Part shown: positions 1-7,145 of the stretch, one piece after another
Layout of the letters: the number at the start of each line of letters is the position of its first letter
How positions within the stretch are numbered: position 1 is the first letter of the stretch
Source of the DNA: Candidatus Paceibacterota bacterium
Lineage (GTDB): Bacteria > Verrucomicrobiota > Verrucomicrobiia > Limisphaerales > UBA8199
Direction: 5' to 3'
DNA length: 64,000 nt
Assembly: GCA_035452965.1 (NCBI GenBank)
Contig: DAOTCE010000001.1
Span: 499,139 to 563,138 of the forward strand
Made by a program: the position numbers and the translations under genes
The notes under the pieces: generated by a model
What the model saw: the letters and a program-made list of their open reading frames with translations, nothing else
What the model was told of the DNA's origin: nothing
The model's database searches: none

Positions 1-1
1 A

Positions 2-40
2 CCACGGTCGTTCTACCGCTTGCGACTGAACCGGCCGTGA
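2..40 (+). CDS. 3' end of a secreted protein (partial, runs off the window)
   Basis: Only the last 12 codons and a TGA stop are inside the window. They read PRSFYRLRLNRP, which matches the end of the C-terminal module found on five other secreted proteins here (FYRVSVLP, FYRIQVLP, FYRVRLLP, SYRVRTQ, WYRLKYNP). The upstream gene is therefore probably another exported protein with that module; nothing can be said about its main domain. The stop overlaps a GTG (37) that could start the next gene, so the two may be cotranscribed. Confidence 0.55.
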   Translation, partial: PRSFYRLRLNRP

Positions 41-75
41 GCTGTCACGCCAGCAGGCTTCGGACTTCGCCAGGG

Positions 76-879
76 ATGGACGCGCCCGCCCATCCCGTGG
101 ACCCTGGAAGGGCTGCGCCGGGGCTCTCTGGCGATGTCCCGCCGGTTCGGCGGCGGGGGTTCACCCTGATTGAGTTGCTCGTGGTCATCGCCATTATCGC
201 CCTGCTGGCGGCGCTCATGCTGCCAGCGTTGAGCCGCTCTCAAGCCACGGCGAAACGTATCCACTGCCTGAGCAACCTCCACCAAATGGGCATTGCCGCG
301 CACGTCTACGTGGACGACAATGCAGGCTTCTATCCCGTTGCTTACTGGTATGGGACCATCAACGGAGCGATGGCTGCCATCTCGTGGGATTTGACCACGA
401 TTCAGGGAAGTCCGCCGGCGGTCATTCCCGGCCTGCTTTGGCAGAGCCAGGGCAACAAGCAGATTCAACAATGCCCGTCGCTCACGAGAGGCGCCAACTG
501 GCTCGTGGACCCTTACACCGGCTACAACTACAACACGAGCTACCTCGGCCACGGCGAATATGAGAACATCCAACCGTCCGCCAAGGCGGCCGAGGTGCGG
601 CGCCCGAACCAGACGCTCGTCTTTGGCGATGGCCAGTATGTGGCCGGCGCCAACAAGTTCATGCGCGCCCCGTGGCCCAATCCCGGCGATGATTCCTTTC
701 GCGGCCGCTGGTCAGGCACGCAGGGCTTTCGTCACCTGAAGAAAAGCAACGCCGCCTTCTGCGACGGCCACGCCAGATCATTGCGCGAGTGTTTCACCGA
801 CAACGAAGACGGTGCGGCCAACGTCGCGCCCGGCACCGGGTTCCTCTCCGCCGACAACTCCCTGTACGACCTCGAATGA
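76..879 (+). CDS. Type II secretion pseudopilin-like protein (H-X9-DG family)
   Basis: A 267-residue protein with a prepilin N-terminus: after a basic leader (RRR) comes GFTLIELLVVIAIIALLAAL, the signal cut by prepilin peptidase at G/F with a Glu at +5 and a hydrophobic helix that anchors it in the inner membrane. The C-terminal part has HLKKSNAAFCDGHA, that is H, nine residues, DG, the signature of the large pseudopilin-like family expanded in Planctomycetes, Verrucomicrobia and Lentisphaerae. Such proteins are thought to be secreted-surface or pseudopilus components; the individual role is unknown. I start at ATG 76, which leaves a 27-residue leader; GTG 37, overlapping the previous stop, is the alternative and would add 13 residues. 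No other pilus or secretion gene lies nearby, as is usual for this family. Confidence 0.85.
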   Translation: MDAPAHPVDPGRAAPGLSGDVPPVRRRGFTLIELLVVIAIIALLAALMLPALSRSQATAKRIHCLSNLHQMGIAAHVYVDDNAGFYPVAYWYGTINGAMAAISWDLTTIQGSPPAVIPGLLWQSQGNKQIQQCPSLTRGANWLVDPYTGYNYNTSYLGHGEYENIQPSAKAAEVRRPNQTLVFGDGQYVAGANKFMRAPWPNPGDDSFRGRWSGTQGFRHLKKSNAAFCDGHARSLRECFTDNEDGAANVAPGTGFLSADNSLYDLE

Positions 880-1013
880 CATTCCCACCCGACTCCACCC
901 TGCAGCACGTCCCCGCCTCCCAACGGATTCCGCCTCGCCGTCCTGTTCCCTCAATTTCCCGCTGACCCCGGCACTCTTGGTTTGGGTATACGGTGACGGC
1001 ATGGTGCTGCCAT

Positions 1014-1055
1014 GGTGTGGTTCCCATGGGGCCCGACCCCCATGGGAACCACACC
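1014..1055. repeat. Perfect 18-bp inverted repeat with 6-base loop
   Basis: Arm 1014-1031 (GGTGTGGTTCCCATGGGG) is the exact reverse complement of 1038-1055, with loop CCCGAC. It lies 135 bases past the pseudopilin stop inside the 880-1250 gap, which otherwise holds nothing I can support. Just outside, ATACGGTG (988-995 region) and CACCGTAT (from 1052) could extend the fold as an alternative pairing. It would form a very stable hairpin on either strand but has no T-run, so a simple intrinsic terminator is not clear; a Rho-type end, an RNA-stabilising hairpin or a dispersed palindromic element are possible. Confidence 0.7.
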
Positions 1056-1250
1056 GTATCCTGACCGCACTAACAAGCCATCCTCCAGCCAGCCGCAAGC
1101 CCAAAACGGGGTGCGACACCACGATAAAGGCGCCTTCGCCTGTCCGGTGAGGGTGCTGGAGGCAAAAAGGGGCGTCCGGGACGGTGGATCACCATAGGAA
1201 TTTCCGGGAAATCCGCGCAAATCCGCGAAAAACCTTTTGAAAAGTCGAGC

Positions 1251-1281
1251 TTGACGCACCTGTCGTCGAACCGCTACTAAT
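1251..1281 (+). promoter_or_regulatory. Candidate sigma-70 promoter for the riboswitch-nrdD transcript
   Basis: TTGACG (1251-1256) is a five-of-six match to the -35 hexamer, and CTACTAAT (1274-1281) follows at about the right distance as a weak -10. It sits about 45-75 bases upstream of the cobalamin aptamer, where a leader-RNA promoter is expected. Assigned by eye only. Confidence 0.35.
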
Positions 1282-1324
1282 TGTGCAGTTCTTTGAACTA
1301 CCCACCTATTACTGGTGGGTAAAT

Positions 1325-1495
1325 GTGAACAAAGTGCCCCAAAGCAAGAGCTGGGGAGAATAGGGAAGCGGGTGAGAATCCCGCGCGGTAGCGCCGCTGT
1401 AACGAGCGACGAAATGCCAGCGAGGCCACTGATCCCGCCGAGCGGGATTGGTAAGGCCGGCAAAATAGATTGACCTCGAAGCCAGAAGACCTGCT
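1325..1495 (+). promoter_or_regulatory. Cobalamin (B12) riboswitch
   Basis: The conserved core runs GGGAAGCGGGTGAGAATCCC (1363-1382) then GCGGTAGCGCCGCTGTAACG, the aptamer junction typical of cobalamin riboswitches, and the B12 box is GCCAGAAGACCTGC at 1481-1494. Upstream GCCCC...GGGG pairing (1336-1355) fits the P2/P3 arms. Known cobalamin riboswitches usually turn expression off when adenosylcobalamin binds. The gene it precedes is nrdD, a cobalamin-independent reductase, so the likely logic is to shut this operon when B12 is available. A terminator-like hairpin follows at 1585-1621 as the probable switch platform. Confidence 0.93.
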
Positions 1496-1584
1496 TTTTC
1501 ACGCTCATCAAGTCCCGTGTCGGATGACACGGGCGACTGTATCGCCAAAGACAGGATGAGGGAAAAGTCGAGCTTGTGTTTCAG

Positions 1585-1621
1585 CCCGCCTTCACTCCCT
1601 CGCGAGTGAAGTCGGGTTTTT
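1585..1621 (+). terminator. Intrinsic terminator of the riboswitch leader
   Basis: CCCG (1585-1588) plus CTTCACTC (1590-1597) pair with GAGTGAAG (1604-1611) plus CGGG (1613-1616) around loop CCTCGC, followed directly by TTTTT (1617-1621). It lies 90 bases past the B12 box and 80 bases before the chosen nrdD start, the right place for ligand-controlled premature termination. It also argues against an nrdD start at 1623, which would place the start codon directly against the terminator's T-run. A small hairpin, CCCGTGTCGGATGACACGGG at 1513-1532, lies between aptamer and terminator. Confidence 0.75.
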
Positions 1622-1700
1622 CATGCCCGCATTCACCGCGAGTCGAGCTTCCCTCCGACAAAAGACGCGGCCTGGCAGCCGCTCAACGACATTGCCCAAT

Positions 1701-3914
1701 ATGCTGCACGAACAACTCGACGGCCAGCTTCGGCTGGCGCAACTCGACCCGCTTCAGGGACGGCACTTCACCGTCCGCAAACGCGACGGACGCGTCGTCC
1801 CCTTCGAGGAGAGCCGCATCCTGCTGGCCATCGAGGCCGCATTCAAGGCCGACGCCGGACTGGCGGCTGCCCAGGCCCTGCCCGCCGATGCGCAAGCCGC
1901 CGCCCTCCGGATCACGAGTGAGGTGGTGCAGGCAGTGGTCTCCCGCGCGGCCCGGGGCGAGGCGTTGGGCATTGAGTCCATCCAGGACCTGGTGGAAGCG
2001 CATCTCATGGAGGCGGGCCAACATCAGGTGGCCAAGGGCTACATCCTGTTTCGGGAGGAACGTCGCAAAGCGCGGTTGGCGCGCGACGTGGGCGAGCCGC
2101 TCGTCCCGACGGTGTCCTCGATCGCGGAATACCTGAGCGCGGCGGACTGGCGGGTGAACGCCAATGCCAACCAGGGTTACTCGCTGGGCGGGCTGATTCT
2201 GAACGTGGCGGGCAAGGTGACGGCCAACTACTGGCTGCATCATGTCTATGGGGGCGAGATCGAGCGGGCGCATCGCGAGGGCGATTTTCACATTCACGAT
2301 CTGGACATGCTGGCGGGCTACTGCGCGGGCTGGTCGTTGCGGCAGTTGTTGTGGGAAGGATTCAATGGTGTGCCGAACAAAGTTGAAGCCGCGCCGGCGA
2401 AACATCTGCGAACCGCCCTGGGCCAGATGGTGAACTTCCTGGGCACGCTGCAAAATGAATGGGCCGGGGCGCAGGCGTTCAGCTCGGTGGACACCTACCT
2501 GGCGCCGTTCGTGCGCAAGGATGGGCTGAGCCACGAGGAAATCCGCCAGTGCCTCCAGGAATTCATCTACAACCTCAACGTCCCGTCGCGCTGGGGCACC
2601 CAGACGCCGTTCACCAACCTGACCTTCGACTGGACCTGCCCCGCCGATTTGCGCGGGCAGCAGCCGATCATTGGCGGCGAAGAGATGCCGTTCTGCTATG
2701 GGGAGCTGCAAGCGGAGATGGACCTGATCAACCGCGCCTTCATCGAGGTGATGACCGCGGGCGACACCAAAGGACGGCTGTTCACCTTTCCGATTCCAAC
2801 CTACAACATCACAAACGACTTCGATTGGGATCATCCCAACACCGAACCATTGTTCGAGATGACCGCGAAATACGGCCTGCCGTATTTCCAGAATTTCATC
2901 AACTCCGAGCTGCAGCCGGGGATGGTGCGCTCGATGTGCTGCCGGCTGCAGTTGGATTTGCGCGAACTGCTCAAGCGCGGCAACGGCCTCTTTGGCTCGG
3001 CGGAACAGACCGGATCGGTGGGCGTCGTCACCATCAACTGCGCGCGGCTGGGCTACAAGTACAAGCAGGACGAGACGCGATTGTTCGTGGAGCTGGACCG
3101 CTTGCTGGAGCTGGCCAAGCAAAGCCTCGAGATGAAACGGCGCGTGATCGAGGAGCGCATGCAGGCGGGGTTGTATCCCTATACCCGGAGGTATTTGGGC
3201 ACGCTGCGGAATCACTTCAGCACCATCGGCGTCAACGGCGTCAACGAATGCGTCCGCAATCTTACTTCCGACCGGGAGAACATCTCCACGCCCGCCGGCG
3301 TTGAACTGGGCCTGCGCTTGCTGGACCACGTCCGCGCCCGCATCGTCGCGTTCCAGCAGGAGACCGGCCACCTGTTCAACCTCGAAGCCACGCCCGCCGA
3401 GGGGACGACCTATCGTTTCGCGCGGGAGGACCGGAAGCGTTTCCCCGACATGCTGCAGGCGGGCACACCCGACGCGCCCTACTATACCAATTCCTCCCAA
3501 CTGCCGGTGGGCGCCACGGACGACCCGTTTGCCGCCATGACGCATCAGGAGCCGTTTCAGCGGCTTTACACGGGGGGCACGGTGTTCCATCTTTACATGG
3601 GCGAGCGCATATCCAGCGCGCGGGCGTGCAAGCAACTCGTGCGTCGCGCGCTCACGCGCTTCCGCATTCCCTACATCACCGTCACGCCGACATTCTCCAT
3701 CTGCCCGCAGCATGGCTATCTCACCGGCGAACACGAGTTCTGTCCCCGCTGCGAAACGCACCGGCAGCCCTGCGAAATCTGGACGCGGGTGATGGGCTAC
3801 TATCGCCCCTATTCGCAGTTCAACCGGGGGAAGCAAAGTGAATTCAGCGAGCGAACCTTCTTCGTCGAACCCGCCAATGCTTCGGCGGAAGCCGAATTCG
3901 CAATTGCGAAATGA
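1701..3914 (+). CDS. nrdD: Anaerobic (class III) ribonucleoside-triphosphate reductase, large subunit
   Basis: A 737-residue cytosolic enzyme that reduces ribonucleoside triphosphates to deoxy forms with a glycyl radical. The N-terminus (about residues 15-105, VRKRDGRVVPFEESRI) is an ATP-cone allosteric domain. The C-terminus has the zinc site CPQHGY...CPRC (about 669-686) and the glycyl-radical segment RVMGYYRPYSQFNRGKQ (about 697), in the GYYRP form seen in many non-enterobacterial NrdD proteins. Start ATG 1701 is preferred over 1623 because it follows the riboswitch terminator and begins right before the ATP-cone. The stop overlaps nrdG by ATGA. Regulated, on sequence evidence, by the upstream cobalamin riboswitch. 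Confidence 0.95.
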   Translation: MLHEQLDGQLRLAQLDPLQGRHFTVRKRDGRVVPFEESRILLAIEAAFKADAGLAAAQALPADAQAAALRITSEVVQAVVSRAARGEALGIESIQDLVEAHLMEAGQHQVAKGYILFREERRKARLARDVGEPLVPTVSSIAEYLSAADWRVNANANQGYSLGGLILNVAGKVTANYWLHHVYGGEIERAHREGDFHIHDLDMLAGYCAGWSLRQLLWEGFNGVPNKVEAAPAKHLRTALGQMVNFLGTLQNEWAGAQAFSSVDTYLAPFVRKDGLSHEEIRQCLQEFIYNLNVPSRWGTQTPFTNLTFDWTCPADLRGQQPIIGGEEMPFCYGELQAEMDLINRAFIEVMTAGDTKGRLFTFPIPTYNITNDFDWDHPNTEPLFEMTAKYGLPYFQNFINSELQPGMVRSMCCRLQLDLRELLKRGNGLFGSAEQTGSVGVVTINCARLGYKYKQDETRLFVELDRLLELAKQSLEMKRRVIEERMQAGLYPYTRRYLGTLRNHFSTIGVNGVNECVRNLTSDRENISTPAGVELGLRLLDHVRARIVAFQQETGHLFNLEATPAEGTTYRFAREDRKRFPDMLQAGTPDAPYYTNSSQLPVGATDDPFAAMTHQEPFQRLYTGGTVFHLYMGERISSARACKQLVRRALTRFRIPYITVTPTFSICPQHGYLTGEHEFCPRCETHRQPCEIWTRVMGYYRPYSQFNRGKQSEFSERTFFVEPANASAEAEFAIAK

Positions 3915-4630
3915 CCACCGCGCTCGACATGGAAGCGCCGGCGCGGCTTTCGGCGAATGAACTCCTGCCCGTGGCCGGGGTCTCGCCACTGACCACGGTG
4001 GATTTCCCCAGCCGGCTGGCGCTGACCGTGTTCACGCAAGGCTGCCCATGGCGCTGCGGCTATTGCCACAACGCCGCACTCAGGCCCCTTGACCAGCCGA
4101 CTTCCTGGCGCTGGCGGCGGGTGTGTGAGCTGTTGGAGGAACGGCGGGGCTTTCTGGAAGCCGTCGTGTTCAGTGGCGGCGAACCCACGCTGCATCGCGG
4201 GCTCGAAGCAGCCCTGCGAACCGTGCGCGGCAAAGACCTGCTGACCGGATTGCACACGGCGGGTGTCTTCCCGGACCGCCTGCGACTGCTCCTGCCGTGG
4301 ATCGATTGGGTCGGTCTCGACGTCAAAGCGCCATTGGACAAACGCTACGCCCAGCTCACGGGAGACGGCCAGAGCGCGGCCAAAGTGCTCGCCAGCCTGG
4401 AGCTGTTGCGAGCTGCGGGAGTCCCGTTGCAGTTGCGCACGACAGTCGGACCGGGCGCGTTGAGCGAGCAAGCTTTCGACGAATTGCGCCGGCAGCTTCG
4501 AGCATTGGGCGCGCCCGAGCCTATCCGGCAGGAGGTCCGTCCGGTTCGCGCCGACGGCCCGCCCCAGGAACCTTGCGGGGGCGATCACAGCGCGAGCCTG
4601 ATCGCGGCCGATGGTTCACCCGGCTTATGA
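3911..4630 (+). CDS. nrdG: Anaerobic ribonucleotide reductase activating protein (radical SAM)
   Basis: A 239-residue radical-SAM enzyme that installs the glycyl radical on NrdD using S-adenosylmethionine and a [4Fe-4S] cluster. The cluster cysteines are in CPWRCGYC (C45, C49, C52), the CxxxCxxC signature, followed by FSGGEPTLH, the SAM-binding GGE motif. The start PLTTVDFPSRLALTVFTQGC is the usual NrdG lead-in. It overlaps nrdD (ATGA at 3911) and dcd (ATGA at 4627), so translation is probably coupled along the operon. It is longer than the 154-residue E. coli protein and closer to the longer type found with GYYRP-type NrdD. Confidence 0.93.
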   Translation: MTTALDMEAPARLSANELLPVAGVSPLTTVDFPSRLALTVFTQGCPWRCGYCHNAALRPLDQPTSWRWRRVCELLEERRGFLEAVVFSGGEPTLHRGLEAALRTVRGKDLLTGLHTAGVFPDRLRLLLPWIDWVGLDVKAPLDKRYAQLTGDGQSAAKVLASLELLRAAGVPLQLRTTVGPGALSEQAFDELRRQLRALGAPEPIRQEVRPVRADGPPQEPCGGDHSASLIAADGSPGL

Positions 4631-5208
4631 TTCTGAATGATCTCCAAATCACGCGGCTGGCCCGCAAGGGCATGATCCGGCCCTTCACCAGGAAACTGGT
4701 GCGGCACGTCGCAGGTCATCCGGTGCTCTCCTTTGGCTTGTGCAGTTTTGGCTACGACCTGCGGCTATCGCCCAAGGAATTCAAAATCTTCCGCCACGTG
4801 CCAGGCAAGGTGGTAGATCCCAAGAGCTTCTCGCCTGCCAGCCTGGAGCCGGCCCGGCTGCATCGCGAAGCCCACGGCCGTTTCTTCATCCTGCCCGGAC
4901 GCAGCTACGGCCTGGGGGTGGCGGTGGAACATCTGCATCTGCCGGAAGACGTCAGCGCGCTGTGCCTGGGCAAGAGCACCTACGCCCGTTGCGGCATCAT
5001 TGCCAACGTCACGCCCGCCGAAGCCGGCTGGCAGGGGCACCTGACGCTGGAGTTCTCCAACAGCAGCGCCGCCGACTGCCGCATCTACGCCGGCGAAGGC
5101 ATCGTGCAGATGGTTTTTCTCAAAGGCGAACGCTGCCAGACCAGCTATTCCGCACGCGCCGGCAAGTATCAGAAACAATCCCACCGCATCACTCTCCCGT
5201 GTGCATGA
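4627..5208 (+). CDS. dcd: dCTP deaminase
   Basis: A 193-residue protein, the same length as E. coli Dcd, converting dCTP to dUTP and ammonia for thymidylate synthesis. Seen motifs: FGYDLRLS near the N-terminus, GKSTYARCGI (the conserved S-x-AR-x-G loop), and AEAGWQGHLTLEFSNSS with the catalytic Glu in LTLE. The start ATG 4627 overlaps the nrdG stop, and its own stop overlaps the next ATG (5205). Placement directly after the reductase genes makes biochemical sense: NrdD makes dCTP from CTP and Dcd turns it to dUTP, so the operon supplies dTTP precursor in the same condition. No dUTPase or thymidylate synthase is in the window. Confidence 0.95.
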   Translation: MILNDLQITRLARKGMIRPFTRKLVRHVAGHPVLSFGLCSFGYDLRLSPKEFKIFRHVPGKVVDPKSFSPASLEPARLHREAHGRFFILPGRSYGLGVAVEHLHLPEDVSALCLGKSTYARCGIIANVTPAEAGWQGHLTLEFSNSSAADCRIYAGEGIVQMVFLKGERCQTSYSARAGKYQKQSHRITLPCA

Positions 5209-5453
5209 ACGCCGCCGCCCCGCAGGTCATGCCGGCGATTCCGGGCGACGGGAACGCGATTGATCCCACGCGCTGCCCGCTTTGCGGGGCGCCGAACGAA
5301 TGCCAGCTGGCTGCGGGAGTCTCCAGCAACGCCCAATGCTGGTGCGCCGCCAAGCGGTTCCCGCGCGAGCTGCTGGACCGGGTGCCGGAACACGCCCAAC
5401 GCCGCGCCTGCATCTGCGAACGCTGTTGGAGCGAGGCCGTGCGACGCTGGTAA
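5205..5453 (+). CDS. Small cysteine-rich CWC family protein
   Basis: An 82-residue protein with eight cysteines: CPLCGAPNEC near residue 24, AQCWCAAKRFP in the middle and ACICERCW near the end. The CWC tripeptide followed by a basic/FP turn marks the cysteine-rich CWC family, small bacterial proteins of unknown function that probably bind zinc. The ATG overlaps the dcd stop (ATGA), so it is the fourth member of the nrd operon. Its position suggests a link to deoxynucleotide metabolism or to metal or redox state during anaerobic growth, but this is inference. Confidence 0.8.
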   Translation: MNAAAPQVMPAIPGDGNAIDPTRCPLCGAPNECQLAAGVSSNAQCWCAAKRFPRELLDRVPEHAQRRACICERCWSEAVRRW

Positions 5454-5611
5454 CCGAGCGCATCCATACACCACGGTCCCTGTGACGACGGACAGCCTGC
5501 CGGGCCTGCCGCTACTACCCGGACTGGTGGCAGTGCTGGTGCGCCCTCAAGGACCCCGACTTCAAGTTTGGGCTTGGTGCCAATCTGCTGGACAGCATAA
5601 TCGCCCGGACC

Positions 5612-7045
5612 ATGGTGAAGAGCGAAGGGGCGTTACCCGCCCACAAACAAGATGTGAGCCACCCGCAGTTGAAGCGGGTGCTGGGCCGACGCGACCTGGT
5701 GCTGCTGTTCGTGGTGGCCGTGTTCAACCTGAACGTGGTGCCTTCGATCGCGGCCAACGGCGGGATTACCGTCTGGTTGTGGTGGATCTCGCTCGCACTG
5801 TTTTTCTGGCCGCAAGGGGTTGCCGTGATCGAACTGTCGCACCGCTATCCCGGCGAGGGCGGGGTTTACTTGTGGGCCAAGAAGGAGTTCGGCGATTTCC
5901 ACGGCTTCCTGTCGGGCTGGTGCTATTGGACGACAAACATGCTCTACATCCCAACCGTGCTGCTCTACTTCGTGGGGGTCTCGGTGTACGTCCTGGGGCC
6001 GAGCCACGAGGGCCTGGCGGACAGCAAGTGGTTTGCCCTGACGGTGTCGGTGATCCTGCTGGCGGTGCTGGTCGTCCTGAACGTGGTGGGCCTGGGCGTG
6101 GGCAAGTGGCTCAATAACGTGGGCGGCATCGGCACCGGGATCGCGGCCGGCACGCTCATTGTCCTGGGCTGTCTGTTATGGGCGAAGACGGGGACGACCC
6201 TCACCAGCGCGGACTTCCGCATCCCGCCTGACCCGCAGTTCGTGCTAAACTCATTCGGCGTGATCTGCTTTGCGCTGGTGGGGCTCGAGCTGGCGTCGGT
6301 GATGGGTGAGGAGATCCGGGAGCCGCGACGGACGCTGCCCGGCGCGGTGGCCGCGGGCGGGGTGATCTGCGGAGTGCTCTACATCGCGGCGACGCTGACG
6401 CTGCTCGTGGCGGTGGGCAAGGACCAGATCAACGTGCTGCAAGGGATCATGCAGGCGGTAGGCCAAATGGCTGGGGAAGCGGGCATCGGGTGGATTGTGC
6501 CCGGGTTTGCGCTGATGCTGAGCTTGTCCATTGCGGGGATCGGCTCGGCGTGGCTGGGGGGGGCGGCGCGGATTCCGTTCGTGGCCGGACTGGACGCATA
6601 CCTGCCAAGCTGGCTGGGGCGGTTGCATCCGAGGTATGCGACGCCGCATGCGGCAATCCTGGTGCATGCCGGCGTTTCTCTGGCGCTGGTAGTGATGAAC
6701 TTCGCCGGCGCGGGGGTGCAGGAGGCGTTCCAGACGATGCTGTCGATGGCGGTGGTGGTGCAACTGGTGCCGTTTGTGTACATGTTTGTAGCGCTGTTGA
6801 AAGTCGCGTTCCGCCACGAGCGGGAGCAAAGTCGCTACAGCCGGCCGGTGCTCTTGCTCGCCGGAGGCGGGGGGCTGCTCACAACTCTGCTGGGGATCAT
6901 GCTGGCGTTCTTTCCCGCGCGGCACATCACGTCGCTGCTGTGGTATGAGGTGAAGATGGCGGCCGGGACCGCGTTCTTTCTCGGTCTGGCAGGGTTCTTC
7001 TTCTTTGTTTACAGCCGGCGCAAGTCGCGGCAGGCCGCCTCCTGA
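5612..7045 (+). CDS. APC-superfamily amino acid permease
   Basis: A 477-residue polytopic inner-membrane protein with about 12 hydrophobic segments, beginning LGRRDLVLLFVVAVFNLN and containing RYPGEGGVYLWAKKEFG, the conserved GG-Y-W segment after TM2 of APC amino acid/polyamine transporters, and VMGEEIREPRRTLPGAV, the EI-x-P/R loop after TM6. It is expected to import an amino acid or amine by proton or exchange coupling; substrate not assignable. ATG 5612 is the first start. The frame stays open back to TGA 5483 and encodes a Cys/Trp-rich stretch (CRACRYYPDWWQCWC) without a start codon, probably a remnant. The next gene begins 100 bases downstream on the same strand. Confidence 0.88.
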   Translation: MVKSEGALPAHKQDVSHPQLKRVLGRRDLVLLFVVAVFNLNVVPSIAANGGITVWLWWISLALFFWPQGVAVIELSHRYPGEGGVYLWAKKEFGDFHGFLSGWCYWTTNMLYIPTVLLYFVGVSVYVLGPSHEGLADSKWFALTVSVILLAVLVVLNVVGLGVGKWLNNVGGIGTGIAAGTLIVLGCLLWAKTGTTLTSADFRIPPDPQFVLNSFGVICFALVGLELASVMGEEIREPRRTLPGAVAAGGVICGVLYIAATLTLLVAVGKDQINVLQGIMQAVGQMAGEAGIGWIVPGFALMLSLSIAGIGSAWLGGAARIPFVAGLDAYLPSWLGRLHPRYATPHAAILVHAGVSLALVVMNFAGAGVQEAFQTMLSMAVVVQLVPFVYMFVALLKVAFRHEREQSRYSRPVLLLAGGGGLLTTLLGIMLAFFPARHITSLLWYEVKMAAGTAFFLGLAGFFFFVYSRRKSRQAAS

Positions 7046-7145
7046 CCAAAGGGTGACGGAGCTTGCGCGAGGGAAGGCGGAGAAGTCGCGACTGGCCGTT
7101 CACAGCCTGCTTTACAGCGGGCGGGAAAAGGCGGAGGCTCTGGGC

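Noticed and set aside
1683..3989. A 768-codon open frame on the minus strand across nrdD
   Set aside because: It is the antisense shadow of a clear nrdD gene in GC-rich DNA; its translation shows no recognisable domain.
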